From an uncultured Polaribacter sp. (GTDB lineage Bacteria > Bacteroidota > Bacteroidia > Flavobacteriales > Flavobacteriaceae): 64,000 bases of DNA. Positions 42,176-50,356 of this stretch are shown here, piece by piece. A program made the position numbers and the translations under genes. Below the pieces are notes generated by a model. That model saw only the letters and a program-made list of their open reading frames with translations. It did no database searches and was not told where the DNA came from. Positions within the stretch are counted from its first letter, which is position 1. The number at the start of each line of letters is the position of its first letter. The stretch lies in assembly GCF_947501385.1 (NCBI RefSeq), contig NZ_CANMVP010000002.1:1-64000 (forward strand), written 5' to 3'.

Positions 42176-43435
42176 TTACGTTTTTTGCTTCTTCTTTTTA
42201 GCTGCGGGAAACAATACATTATTCAAAATTAAACGATATCCTGGTGATGTTGGATGCAAATCTAATTCCGTTTTTGGATCGCCAACCCTGTGTGTATAAT
42301 CTTCAGGATCGTGACCGCCATAAAAAGTAAACATTCCTTTTCCTTTGGTTCCGTGAATATAACGTGCTTCTCTATTTACTTTATTTTCACCTAACACTAA
42401 AACGTTACTTTTTACTGTATTTCTATCGAACGAAGTGGTTTGCCCCATAAATCCTTTTACGATAGTAGTATGATTTTGCGTTAACATGCTAGGAACAGGA
42501 TCCCATTTTGCGGAAAATTCTACCAATGAAAAATAATCGGATGTTTTTGGAATTTTTCTCTTTCGAGTCATGTCAATTGTTGAAAATTCATAAGTTGTTG
42601 GACTTCTAATCAATTGATAATTTTTAAATGCGAACGTTTTGTTATAATTTATTTTAGATTGATAATTGGGTGTGGATGCATCTCCGTCAAACATTGCTTC
42701 TGCAATATCTACTCCTTCTGCAGACAATGCAATGTCAAAACTATCGGTTGCAGAACACATCGCAAACATAAAACCGCCACCAACAACATAATCTCTAATC
42801 TTTTTTGCAACCGCTAATTTTTCTTGTGAAACTTTCGAATAACCCAATTCTGTTGCTAATTTTTCTGCTCTTTGTTTGCCTTTAATGTACCAAGGTGCAG
42901 TTCTAAACGCCCCATAGAAACGTCCGAATTGTCCTGTAAAATCTTCATGATGCAAATGCAACCATTCGTAAATTAATAATTTATCTTCTAAAACTTCTTT
43001 GTCATAAATAACATCAAACGGAATTTCTGCATAGGTTAACACCATGGTTACAGCATCGTCCCAAGGCATTTTGTCTTTTGGCGAATACACCGCAATTTTT
43101 GGTGCTTTTTCTAAAGTTACCGCATCTTGATTTGAAGATGGTGCCGCAATTTCTTGCAATATCAATTGCGATTTTGCATCTGAAATTATTTGGTACGAAA
43201 CACCACGAATTTTACATTCATTTTCTACAATTCTATTGTTTTCAATTAAAAATGCGCCTCCATCGTAATTTAATAACCATTTCGATTTTAAACCCGCTTC
43301 TAAAGAGAAATAAACAATTCCGTATGCTTTCAAATGGTTTTTCTGATTATCATTACTCATCGGAACATATATAAAGGATGCCCAAATTGAGTTTGAAATA
43401 AAAAGGAATGTTACTATGGTAAGGAGTTTTTTCAA
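42176..43435 (-). CDS. Exported class I glutamine amidotransferase-like protein
   Basis: 419 residues with TTG as start codon and a signal peptide (1 to about 19, FLFISNSIWA). The central part has a class I amidotransferase-like fold: YVVGGGFMFAMCSATDSF with a candidate nucleophile Cys, and later HGTKGKGMFTFYGGHDPED. Automatic pipelines tend to call this family asparagine synthetase B, but I see neither the N-terminal Ntn glutaminase nor the synthetase domain of AsnB, so that name is probably wrong. The tail KKKKQKT is basic. The start lies one base after the toxin gene stop, and a decayed copy of its first 25 codons lies at 44191-44263. Confidence 0.8.
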   Translation of the reverse strand: MKKLLTIVTFLFISNSIWASFIYVPMSNDNQKNHLKAYGIVYFSLEAGLKSKWLLNYDGGAFLIENNRIVENECKIRGVSYQIISDAKSQLILQEIAAPSSNQDAVTLEKAPKIAVYSPKDKMPWDDAVTMVLTYAEIPFDVIYDKEVLEDKLLIYEWLHLHHEDFTGQFGRFYGAFRTAPWYIKGKQRAEKLATELGYSKVSQEKLAVAKKIRDYVVGGGFMFAMCSATDSFDIALSAEGVDIAEAMFDGDASTPNYQSKINYNKTFAFKNYQLIRSPTTYEFSTIDMTRKRKIPKTSDYFSLVEFSAKWDPVPSMLTQNHTTIVKGFMGQTTSFDRNTVKSNVLVLGENKVNREARYIHGTKGKGMFTFYGGHDPEDYTHRVGDPKTELDLHPTSPGYRLILNNVLFPAAKKKKQKT

Positions 43436-43436
43436 A

Positions 43437-43850
43437 TTATAAGGTATTTAAAAATTCATCTGGAGATAATACTGGAATTGTAGATTTTTTAAAATCTTTA
43501 CTATTTCTTGTAATTATAATATCACAATTAGAATCTATTGCATTGTAAAATTGAAGTGCATCTTCAAAATCAGTAAAATCTGAATTCAATCCTTTTTCAA
43601 TAGTTTGTTCATTTATAATGCAAACCTCTGTAATTACTTTAAATTTTCGTAATTTTTGAATAGCAACTTTTGAACCTTCAGATTTTGTTAAGAAATAGCT
43701 AACAGTAGCATAAGAAATTGGTGACACAATTAAAGTATATTGGTTTTTATCAGAAAGCGACAATATTTTTGCGGCAGAAATATAAAAAGGTAACCTTTCT
43801 CCTAAAAAATCTAACATTACATTAGTATCTAGAAATATACGTTTTTTCAT
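43437..43850 (-). CDS. PIN-domain toxin
   Basis: 137 residues. PIN-domain ribonuclease with acidic residues at the expected places: IFLDTNVMLDFL (Asp8, Asp14), DFEDALQ (Glu96, Asp97) and IITRNSKDF (Asp119). PIN toxins cleave tRNA, rRNA or mRNA with Mg2+ or Mn2+. Its ATG overlaps the antitoxin stop by four bases, the usual arrangement of a VapC-like toxin. Its stop codon is separated by one base from the next gene, an unusually tight join to an unrelated gene. Confidence 0.9.
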   Translation of the reverse strand: MKKRIFLDTNVMLDFLGERLPFYISAAKILSLSDKNQYTLIVSPISYATVSYFLTKSEGSKVAIQKLRKFKVITEVCIINEQTIEKGLNSDFTDFEDALQFYNAIDSNCDIIITRNSKDFKKSTIPVLSPDEFLNTL

Positions 43851-44098
43851 TTATATTTTTTTATCAAGTAATCTCCATACTCTTTTTTAATATCAATATC
43901 ATTTGAAATACTAACTCCTGTAGAAATACTTTTTACAAAAGGTGAAATTTCAAATTCGTCCTCTTTTTTTTCTTTAGAAGTTAAAAGCGCTAAATAACTT
44001 TCAATCAAACGAGATAAACTTGTTTGATGCTCTTTTGCATATTCTTTTGCCTGTTCAATAACAGTTTTGTCTAACTTCAATGTGAGTTTTGAATCCAT
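43847..44098 (-). CDS. DUF6364-type antitoxin
   Basis: 83 residues. The N-terminus (MDSKLTLKLDKTVIEQAKEYAKEHQTSLSRLIESYL in pieces: LTLKLDKTV then SLSRLIE) is a ribbon-helix-helix-like DNA-binding unit; the charged C-terminus (KKEYGDYLIKKYK) is likely the toxin-binding arm. Partner of the PIN toxin. Two direct repeats and a -7 box upstream (44111-44144) suggest autoregulation. Confidence 0.85.
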   Translation of the reverse strand: MDSKLTLKLDKTVIEQAKEYAKEHQTSLSRLIESYLALLTSKEKKEDEFEISPFVKSISTGVSISNDIDIKKEYGDYLIKKYK

Positions 44099-44110
44099 AA
44101 TAATTAATTA

Positions 44111-44144
44111 TACGTACAAATATAATAAATTTTTACGTGCAAAT
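44111..44144 (-). promoter_or_regulatory. Antitoxin promoter with direct-repeat operator
   Basis: The -7 box TATATTTG is at 44124-44117, about 18 bases before the ATG. The motif ATTTGYACGTA occurs twice on the minus strand (44121-44111 and 44144-44134), 23 bp apart, about two helical turns, overlapping the -7 box. This fits cooperative binding of a ribbon-helix-helix antitoxin. A TTG at 44142-44140 is closer than usual (15 bp). Confidence 0.5.
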
Positions 44145-44190
44145 GAATTTGCTATTTAGTTTTAACTATTTTTTATACAGTTAGGTTATT

Positions 44191-44263
44191 GGAACATAAA
44201 TAAATGATGTCTAAATTGAGTGTGAAATGAAAAGGAATCTTAATATTTAGGAGTTTTTTCAAA
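44191..44263 (-). pseudogene. Decayed copy of the first 25 codons of the 42176-43435 gene
   Basis: Aligns with 43362-43436 over 75 columns with nine substitutions and one 2-base gap, about 85% identity. The TTG start and AAAAAACTCCT opening are kept, then the 2-base deletion shifts the frame, and after realignment codon 18 (Trp) is TAG. Homology stops sharply on both sides: at 43437 and 44264 upstream of the start, and at 43361 and 44190 downstream. The interval between the two copies is exactly the toxin-antitoxin unit. Confidence 0.85.
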
Positions 44264-44321
44264 ACTCTATTTATAGTATGTCTTAACTATTATAATTAAA
44301 ATAGCTCTTATTTTCAAAAAA

Positions 44322-44484
44322 CTAATTTAAATGTTTTGATAATCCTTCTAAATCTGGGAATTGAGATAAATAATTTATACCATATTGATTAAGCATAAAT
44401 AAAAATTTCTTTTTTAATTGGTTTTCTAAAAGAAGTGAGAAGTAATTGTAAATCTTCTAAATTTTCAATTAGTTTTTTATTCAT
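44322..44484 (-). pseudogene. Frameshifted small gene directly after dnaB
   Basis: An ATG two bases after the dnaB stop opens a frame (MNKKLIENLEDLQLLLTSF, then RKPIKKEIF) that stops after 31 codons. Removing one base from a 5-T run (minus strand; A run at 44401-44405) gives a continuous frame of about 54 codons ending MLNQYGINYLSQFPD then LEGLSKHLN and TAG. Helical, Leu-rich, no known family. Either a real small gene broken by homopolymer slippage, a sequencing error, or a programmed shift. Confidence 0.5.
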
Positions 44485-44486
44485 AA

Positions 44487-46004
44487 TTAAAAAGGTAAGT
44501 TTTCATCGTCTCCACCAAAAGCATCTTTAGGCTCAATTCTTTGGTCTGGAAAAACATCATCTGGGAAATCTGCATTCATAGAAGATTGGAATTCTGAACT
44601 AAAACCTTCTTCTAAATCAGAGAATTTAGCCAAATGACCTGTAAATTTTAAACGAATATTATCCAAACCACCATTTCTGTGTTTTGCCACAATAAATTCT
44701 CCTTGTCCTTCACATGGCGTGTGTTCGTCATCATCCCATTCTGTCATTCCGTAATATTCTGGACGGAAAATAAAACTTACAATATCTGCATCTTGCTCAA
44801 TGGCTCCAGATTCACGTAAATCTGATAATAGTGGTCTTTTAGATCCTCCACGCGTCTCAACAGCACGCGATAATTGAGAAAGTGCAATTACAGGAACTGC
44901 TAACTCTTTTGCCAGTGCTTTTAAGTTTCTCGAAATCATAGAGATTTCTTGTTCACGGTTTCCTCCTGCTTTTCCACCCGCTGTCATTAACTGTAAATAA
45001 TCAATTACTATAATTCTAACATTGTGTTGCGATACCAATCTACGTGCTTTTGCGCGCAAATCAAAAATAGATAAAGATGGTGTGTCATCAATAAAGATAG
45101 GTGCATCAGATAATTTCTTAACTTTTACATTTAATTGTTCCCATTCATGAGGTTCTAAGTTTCCTTTTCTTAGTTTTTCTGAAGTCAAACCTGTTTCTGA
45201 AGAAATCATCCGCGTAATCAACTGTACAGAAGACATCTCTAAAGAAAATACAGCAACACCATGATTAAAATCGATGGCCATGTTTTTTGCCATTGAAATT
45301 ACAAAGGCTGTTTTTCCCATACCAGGACGTGCCGCAATAATTACCAAATCAGACGGTTGCCAACCCGAAGTTAAAGCATCTAATTTGGTAAACCCTGTCT
45401 GTAAACCAGACATTCCTTCTTGATTTCCTATTTCTTGAATCTTCGCCAATGCTTGTTTTACCAAAGAACCTGCATCTTCTGAGCTCTTTTTTAAATTTCC
45501 TTGAGTTACTTCAAACAGTTTTCCTTCTGCATCATCTAATAAATCGAAAACGTCTGTACTTTCGTCATAAGCATTCTCTATAATTTCACTTGAAATTGAG
45601 ATCAATCTACGTTGAATGTATTTTTGAAGAATAATTCTTGCGTGGAATTCGATATGCGCAGAAGAAGCTACTTTTTGTGTCAAACGAATTAAATAAAAGT
45701 CCCCACCAACAAATTCTAGCTTTCCGTTCTTTTTTAACAAATTAGAAACGGTTAAAAGGTCGATAGGTTCAGAATTCTGGAACAATTCATAAATCGCAGC
45801 ATAGACTTCTTGGTGTTTTGAGTCGTAAAAAGCATCAGAACTCAAAATGTCAATTACATCATCAATTCCTTTTTTATCGATCATCATTGCACCCAATACA
45901 GCTTCTTCTAACTCTACTGCTTGTGGCGGAATTTTACCTTTTTCAAGGCTAATAATTCTGCTCTTATCTATCTTTTTGCCTGCGACCGCATTCGTTTTTT
46001 CCAT
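44487..46004 (-). CDS. dnaB: Replicative DNA helicase DnaB
   Basis: 505 residues. The N-terminal helical domain (about 25-125, PQAVELEEAVLGAMM) is followed by a linker and the RecA-like helicase domain with Walker A ARPGMGKTAF (about 212-221), IFIDDTPSL, Walker B VIDYLQLM, and RSGAIEQDADI near the Arg finger, then a family-typical C-terminal tail. It unwinds the fork as a hexamer and loads primase. Full length; no intein seen. Not next to rplI or other usual neighbours in this window. Confidence 0.96.
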   Translation of the reverse strand: MEKTNAVAGKKIDKSRIISLEKGKIPPQAVELEEAVLGAMMIDKKGIDDVIDILSSDAFYDSKHQEVYAAIYELFQNSEPIDLLTVSNLLKKNGKLEFVGGDFYLIRLTQKVASSAHIEFHARIILQKYIQRRLISISSEIIENAYDESTDVFDLLDDAEGKLFEVTQGNLKKSSEDAGSLVKQALAKIQEIGNQEGMSGLQTGFTKLDALTSGWQPSDLVIIAARPGMGKTAFVISMAKNMAIDFNHGVAVFSLEMSSVQLITRMISSETGLTSEKLRKGNLEPHEWEQLNVKVKKLSDAPIFIDDTPSLSIFDLRAKARRLVSQHNVRIIVIDYLQLMTAGGKAGGNREQEISMISRNLKALAKELAVPVIALSQLSRAVETRGGSKRPLLSDLRESGAIEQDADIVSFIFRPEYYGMTEWDDDEHTPCEGQGEFIVAKHRNGGLDNIRLKFTGHLAKFSDLEEGFSSEFQSSMNADFPDDVFPDQRIEPKDAFGGDDENLPF

Positions 46005-46216
46005 GATTACAAATGTAATTTTTTACTTCGACTAACGTTTCTAAAATACAACTTTTATTTGTACACATTTATTGTAAACTAAATTGTTATTATCTTGTTA
46101 ATAACCAGTCAACTTCTAAATTGATTCGCTATTTTTACCCACGAAGTAAGTTTTATTAAAATTTACTTTTCTGTTTTTTCAACTAAGAAAAAGGAGTATT
46201 TAAAATTGATGTTTAT

Positions 46217-47293
46217 TTGAAAATTAATAAATTACATACTGCATTAGCTGTTCTCTTACCAATTCAAATTCTTTTGGTGCAATTGGCTGCTAAAAATTCT
46301 GCATTTATTGAACGTTATTATTCAAACGGAATTTATCCACCTATTTCTTCATCTTTAAGAATTCTGTTGGGTTGGATTCCTTTTTCTGTTGGTGATCTTT
46401 TGATTGCTTTTCTTCTATTTATTTTTATTCGTTTTTTATATCGATTGATAAAATATAAATTTAGAAATATTCTTCCTAAAATGATTCATTTCGTCTCAAT
46501 TTTATCAATAATTTATTTTTGCTTTTACCTATTTTGGGGTTTGAATTATTACAGAGAACCTTTAGCAAAAAACTTAGGATACAATCCCTCTAAATATAGC
46601 ACAGCACAACTACAGGAAGCAACAGAACACATCGTTAAAGAACTAAATTTCTATCAATTAGAGATTACTAAAAACGATACTTTAAAAGTTGAGAATCCAT
46701 ATCATCAAAAAGAAATGTACAACATGGCAATTGCTGGATATGACAAGCTATCCAATGACTTTCCGCAATTAACATATCAGCACAAATCTGTAAAAAGCTC
46801 TTTGATGAGTCTGCTACAAACCTATAATGGAACGTCGGGATATTTGAATCCATTAACAGGAGAAGCACAAGTAAATGACAGAATTCCTAAAACGAATTAT
46901 CCAACAACAACTTGTCATGAAATGGCGCATCAAATTGGTTTTGCAGCCGAAAATGAAGCAAATTTTGTTGGTTTTTTAGCGGCGAATTATAATGAAGATA
47001 TTTATTTTAAATATGCAAGTTATAGAATGGCTTTTGGCTATTGTATTTCTGAAATTAGAAAAAGAGACAAAAATTTATCAAAAGAACTCTGGAAAACGGT
47101 GAATAAGGGAATTCGAAAAGATTTTAATGCGAGTTATCAATTTTGGAAAGCTTATAAAAATCCGTTTGAACCCATTTTAAAAAAGGGATACAACGCTTAT
47201 CTAAAAGCCAACAATCAAGACAAAGGAATACAATCTTACAATTACGTTGTCGACTTACTAATCACTTATTTTGAAACTTCCAAAGAAATTTAG
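46217..47293 (+). CDS. DUF3810 membrane protein with zinc-peptidase motif
   Basis: 358 residues, TTG start. Three N-terminal hydrophobic segments (about 7-24, 50-72 and 85-108) precede a soluble domain with CHEMAHQIGFAAENEANFVGF: His234-Glu235-x-x-His238 plus a downstream Glu, the arrangement of gluzincin metallopeptidases. DUF3810 is common in Bacteroidota and uncharacterised; peptidase activity is inferred only from the motif. The two exported amidohydrolase genes follow in the same direction after about 100 bp. Confidence 0.85.
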   Translation: MKINKLHTALAVLLPIQILLVQLAAKNSAFIERYYSNGIYPPISSSLRILLGWIPFSVGDLLIAFLLFIFIRFLYRLIKYKFRNILPKMIHFVSILSIIYFCFYLFWGLNYYREPLAKNLGYNPSKYSTAQLQEATEHIVKELNFYQLEITKNDTLKVENPYHQKEMYNMAIAGYDKLSNDFPQLTYQHKSVKSSLMSLLQTYNGTSGYLNPLTGEAQVNDRIPKTNYPTTTCHEMAHQIGFAAENEANFVGFLAANYNEDIYFKYASYRMAFGYCISEIRKRDKNLSKELWKTVNKGIRKDFNASYQFWKAYKNPFEPILKKGYNAYLKANNQDKGIQSYNYVVDLLITYFETSKEI

Positions 47294-47390
47294 ATTTCTT
47301 AAAGATTTGTTAAATTAACTTGATTTAACAGTTTACAAATCACTTCTATTTAAATTTAGCAACTAATAACCTTAACTAATTCAAACTAAT

Positions 47391-50351
47391 ATGAGAAAAC
47401 TACTTTTATTCTTCTCGCTACTATTGGCTTTTTCTTTGCAATCGCAAGATTATTTTCCAACAGACGCAGGAGTAAAAACAACCGAAAACACCTTAGTAGC
47501 TTTTACAAATGCTACTATTTATGTAACACCCGAAAAGATAATTCAAAAGGGAACTCTACTCATTAAAGATAGTAAAGTTGTAGCAACTGGAAAATCAGTA
47601 AAAATTCCTGTTGGCACAAAAACAGTTGATCTTACCGGAAAAACGATTTATCCTTCGTTTATAGATTTGTATTCCGATTTCGGAATTACAAAGCCCAAAA
47701 GAGCTTCTAGCAATGCTAGAACTACACAATATGCGGCTTCACGTGAAGGTTATTATTGGAATGATCATATTAGACCAGATGTAGATCCTTTAAAAGATTT
47801 TTCTTTTGATAAAAAGAAAGCTTCAGAAATGATAAAAGCAGGATTTGGCGTTGTAAACACACACATGCAAGATGGTATTATTCGTGGAAATGGGTTGCTA
47901 ATTGCTTTGAATCCTAATTCTTCAGACGCATACAGAATCTTAGATACTGAATCTGCACAATATTTGTCCTTCTCTAAAAGTGCCCTCTCAAGACAAGCCT
48001 ATCCAGGTTCTAGAATGGGCGCTATGGCTTTATTACGTCAAGTGTATAACGATGCAAGCTGGTACTCGAAAGGAAATATGAAGAACAAAGATTTGGCTTT
48101 AGAAGCTTTAAATAATAATAAAAATTTAGTTCAAATTTTTGAAACTGGCAATCTTTTAGATGCTCTAAGGGCAGATAAGGTAGGTGATGAATTCGGAATT
48201 CAATATACAATTGTGGGTTCTGGAGATGAATTTGAAAGAATTAGTGACATCAAAGGAACAAATGCAAACTTTATCATTCCTATTAATTTTAGCAAAGCGT
48301 ACGATGTTTCGAATCCGCTTTTAGCACAACAAATCTCTTTAAGAGATATGCGTAAATGGAATCAAGAACCTTCTAATTTAAAGGTTTTGTCTGAAAACGG
48401 TGTTAATTTTGCGTTGACCACACGTTCTCTAAAATCGGTTGCTTCTTTTCATAAAAATTTACAAAAAGCGATTAAGTATGGTTTTGATACAAAAAAGGCA
48501 TTGGCTTCTTTAACCACAATTCCTGCGACTATTATTGGTAATAATTCCGTTGGAAACTTAAATACAGGTAGTCATGCAAACTTTATCATCACTTCTGGTG
48601 ATGTATTTGATGCAAAAACTACCATTTATGAAAACTGGGTGCAAGGTGATAAAAATGTCGTGAACGACATGAATATCAAAGACCTTACTGGAACCTATAT
48701 GTTGTATGTAAATAATAAAAACTACGATTTAACAATTTCTGGTAAAGGAGCTAAACAAACGGCAGCAATCAAATTAGATAGTGCAAAAGTAAAATCTAAA
48801 TTTTCTTTTAAAGACGATTGGATTTCTATCACCTTAAATGAAAATAATGGGTATACTAGAATGATGGGGAAAATCATCAACGCTTCCAATGTAATGCAAG
48901 GAACCGCTTTTGACACACAAGGGAATGAAACTGCTTGGTCTGCTAGTAAAAAAGTAAAAAAAGATCCCAAGAAAAAAGAAGATAAAAAGAAAAAAGAAGA
49001 AGCTATTGTTGTAGTACCTGTAAGCTATCCGAATCTTGGTTTTGGAAATTACACATTGCCAGAAGCGGAAACCATTTTAATTAAAAATGCAACTGTTTGG
49101 ACCAGTGAAGTTGCCGGAATTTTAGAAAATACAGATGTTCTTTTAAAAGATGGTAAAATTGCTGAAATTGGTAAAAACTTAAAAGCAAGAAGGGCAACAG
49201 AAATTGACGGCACTGGCAAACATTTAACTGCTGGTATCGTAGATGAGCATTCACATATTGCCACTTCTGCAGTAAATGAATGGGCGCAAAACTCATCCGC
49301 AGAAGTAACCATAGAAGATGTTGTAGATCCTAATGACATCAATATTTATAGAAACCTTTCTGGTGGAACAACTTCTGCACAGATTTTACATGGTTCTGCA
49401 AATCCTATTGGTGGGCGTTCTGCAATTATCAAACTAAAATGGGGCGAAAATGCAGCAAATATGATTTATGACAATTCACCTAAATTTATAAAATTTGCTT
49501 TGGGTGAAAATGTAAAACAATCTAGAAGCCCCAACGGAACCCGTTTTCCGCAGACAAGAATGGGCGTTGAACAAATGTTTACAGATTACTTTACAAGAGC
49601 ACAAGAGTATGAAGTTTTAAAGAAAAGTGGAAATCCGTATAGAAAAGATGAAGAAATGGAAACTTTGGTTGAAATTTTAAACGGAGAACGTTTTATATCT
49701 TGTCATTCTTATGTACAATCTGAAATAAATATGTTGATGAAAGTTGCAGAGAAATTCAATTTTAGAATCAACACATTTACACACATTTTAGAAGGATATA
49801 AAGTAGCTGATAAAATGAGAGAACACGGTGTTGGTGGTTCTACGTTCTCAGATTGGTGGGCGTATAAATATGAAGTAAATGATGCCATTCCTTACAATGC
49901 TGCAATTATGCACAATGCTGGGGTAACTGTCGCTATAAATTCTGATGATAGAGAAATGTCTAGGCGTTTGAATCAAGAAGCAGCAAAAACCATCAAATAC
50001 GGAGGCATGTCTGAATTAGAAGCTTGGAAAACCGTCACTATAAATCCTGCAAAATTATTACATATCGATGATAAAGTAGGAAGTATCAAAGAAGGGAAAG
50101 ATGCAGATGTTGTTTTATGGAGCCATCACCCAATGTCTATTTATGCAAAAGCAGAAAAAACAATTGTAGACGGTCGTGTTTTCTTTGACAGACAAGAAGA
50201 CATCAAAAAAAGAGCTGCAATTACTGCAGAAAAAAGCAAATTGATGAACATGATGTTAAATGAAAAAATGAACGGTGGCAAAACACAAGCACCCGTAAAA
50301 AGAAAAGACAGAAATTTTCAATGTGATACTTTAGAAGAACTTAAAAACTAA
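47391..50351 (+). CDS. Exported two-domain amidohydrolase
   Basis: 986 residues with a signal peptide (1 to about 19, FSLQSQ). The first amidohydrolase-like domain (about 20-500) lacks the metal HxH: the usual motif reads PSFIDLYSDFG (about 87-97). A Lys/Glu linker follows (about 520-541), then a second domain with a full set of metal and catalytic residues: HSH (620-622), His772 (SCHSY), His798 (FTHIL) and Asp852 (NSDD). It resembles imidazolonepropionase-type hydrolases. Only the second half should be catalytic. The next gene starts six bases later and encodes a third, also degenerate, domain. Confidence 0.9.
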   Translation: MRKLLLFFSLLLAFSLQSQDYFPTDAGVKTTENTLVAFTNATIYVTPEKIIQKGTLLIKDSKVVATGKSVKIPVGTKTVDLTGKTIYPSFIDLYSDFGITKPKRASSNARTTQYAASREGYYWNDHIRPDVDPLKDFSFDKKKASEMIKAGFGVVNTHMQDGIIRGNGLLIALNPNSSDAYRILDTESAQYLSFSKSALSRQAYPGSRMGAMALLRQVYNDASWYSKGNMKNKDLALEALNNNKNLVQIFETGNLLDALRADKVGDEFGIQYTIVGSGDEFERISDIKGTNANFIIPINFSKAYDVSNPLLAQQISLRDMRKWNQEPSNLKVLSENGVNFALTTRSLKSVASFHKNLQKAIKYGFDTKKALASLTTIPATIIGNNSVGNLNTGSHANFIITSGDVFDAKTTIYENWVQGDKNVVNDMNIKDLTGTYMLYVNNKNYDLTISGKGAKQTAAIKLDSAKVKSKFSFKDDWISITLNENNGYTRMMGKIINASNVMQGTAFDTQGNETAWSASKKVKKDPKKKEDKKKKEEAIVVVPVSYPNLGFGNYTLPEAETILIKNATVWTSEVAGILENTDVLLKDGKIAEIGKNLKARRATEIDGTGKHLTAGIVDEHSHIATSAVNEWAQNSSAEVTIEDVVDPNDINIYRNLSGGTTSAQILHGSANPIGGRSAIIKLKWGENAANMIYDNSPKFIKFALGENVKQSRSPNGTRFPQTRMGVEQMFTDYFTRAQEYEVLKKSGNPYRKDEEMETLVEILNGERFISCHSYVQSEINMLMKVAEKFNFRINTFTHILEGYKVADKMREHGVGGSTFSDWWAYKYEVNDAIPYNAAIMHNAGVTVAINSDDREMSRRLNQEAAKTIKYGGMSELEAWKTVTINPAKLLHIDDKVGSIKEGKDADVVLWSHHPMSIYAKAEKTIVDGRVFFDRQEDIKKRAAITAEKSKLMNMMLNEKMNGGKTQAPVKRKDRNFQCDTLEELKN

Positions 50352-50356
50352 AAATA

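Noticed and set aside
42176..43435. Calling this gene asparagine synthetase B
   Set aside because: Neither AsnB domain is visible, and the protein has a signal peptide.
44191..44263. The 75-bp remnant as an alternative functional leader peptide
   Set aside because: It has a frameshift and an in-frame TAG after realignment, and no conserved start context other than the TTG.
46668..46868. Minus-strand ORF of 66 residues within the DUF3810 gene
   Set aside because: Antisense shadow of an intact gene with conserved HExxH motif; low-complexity translation.
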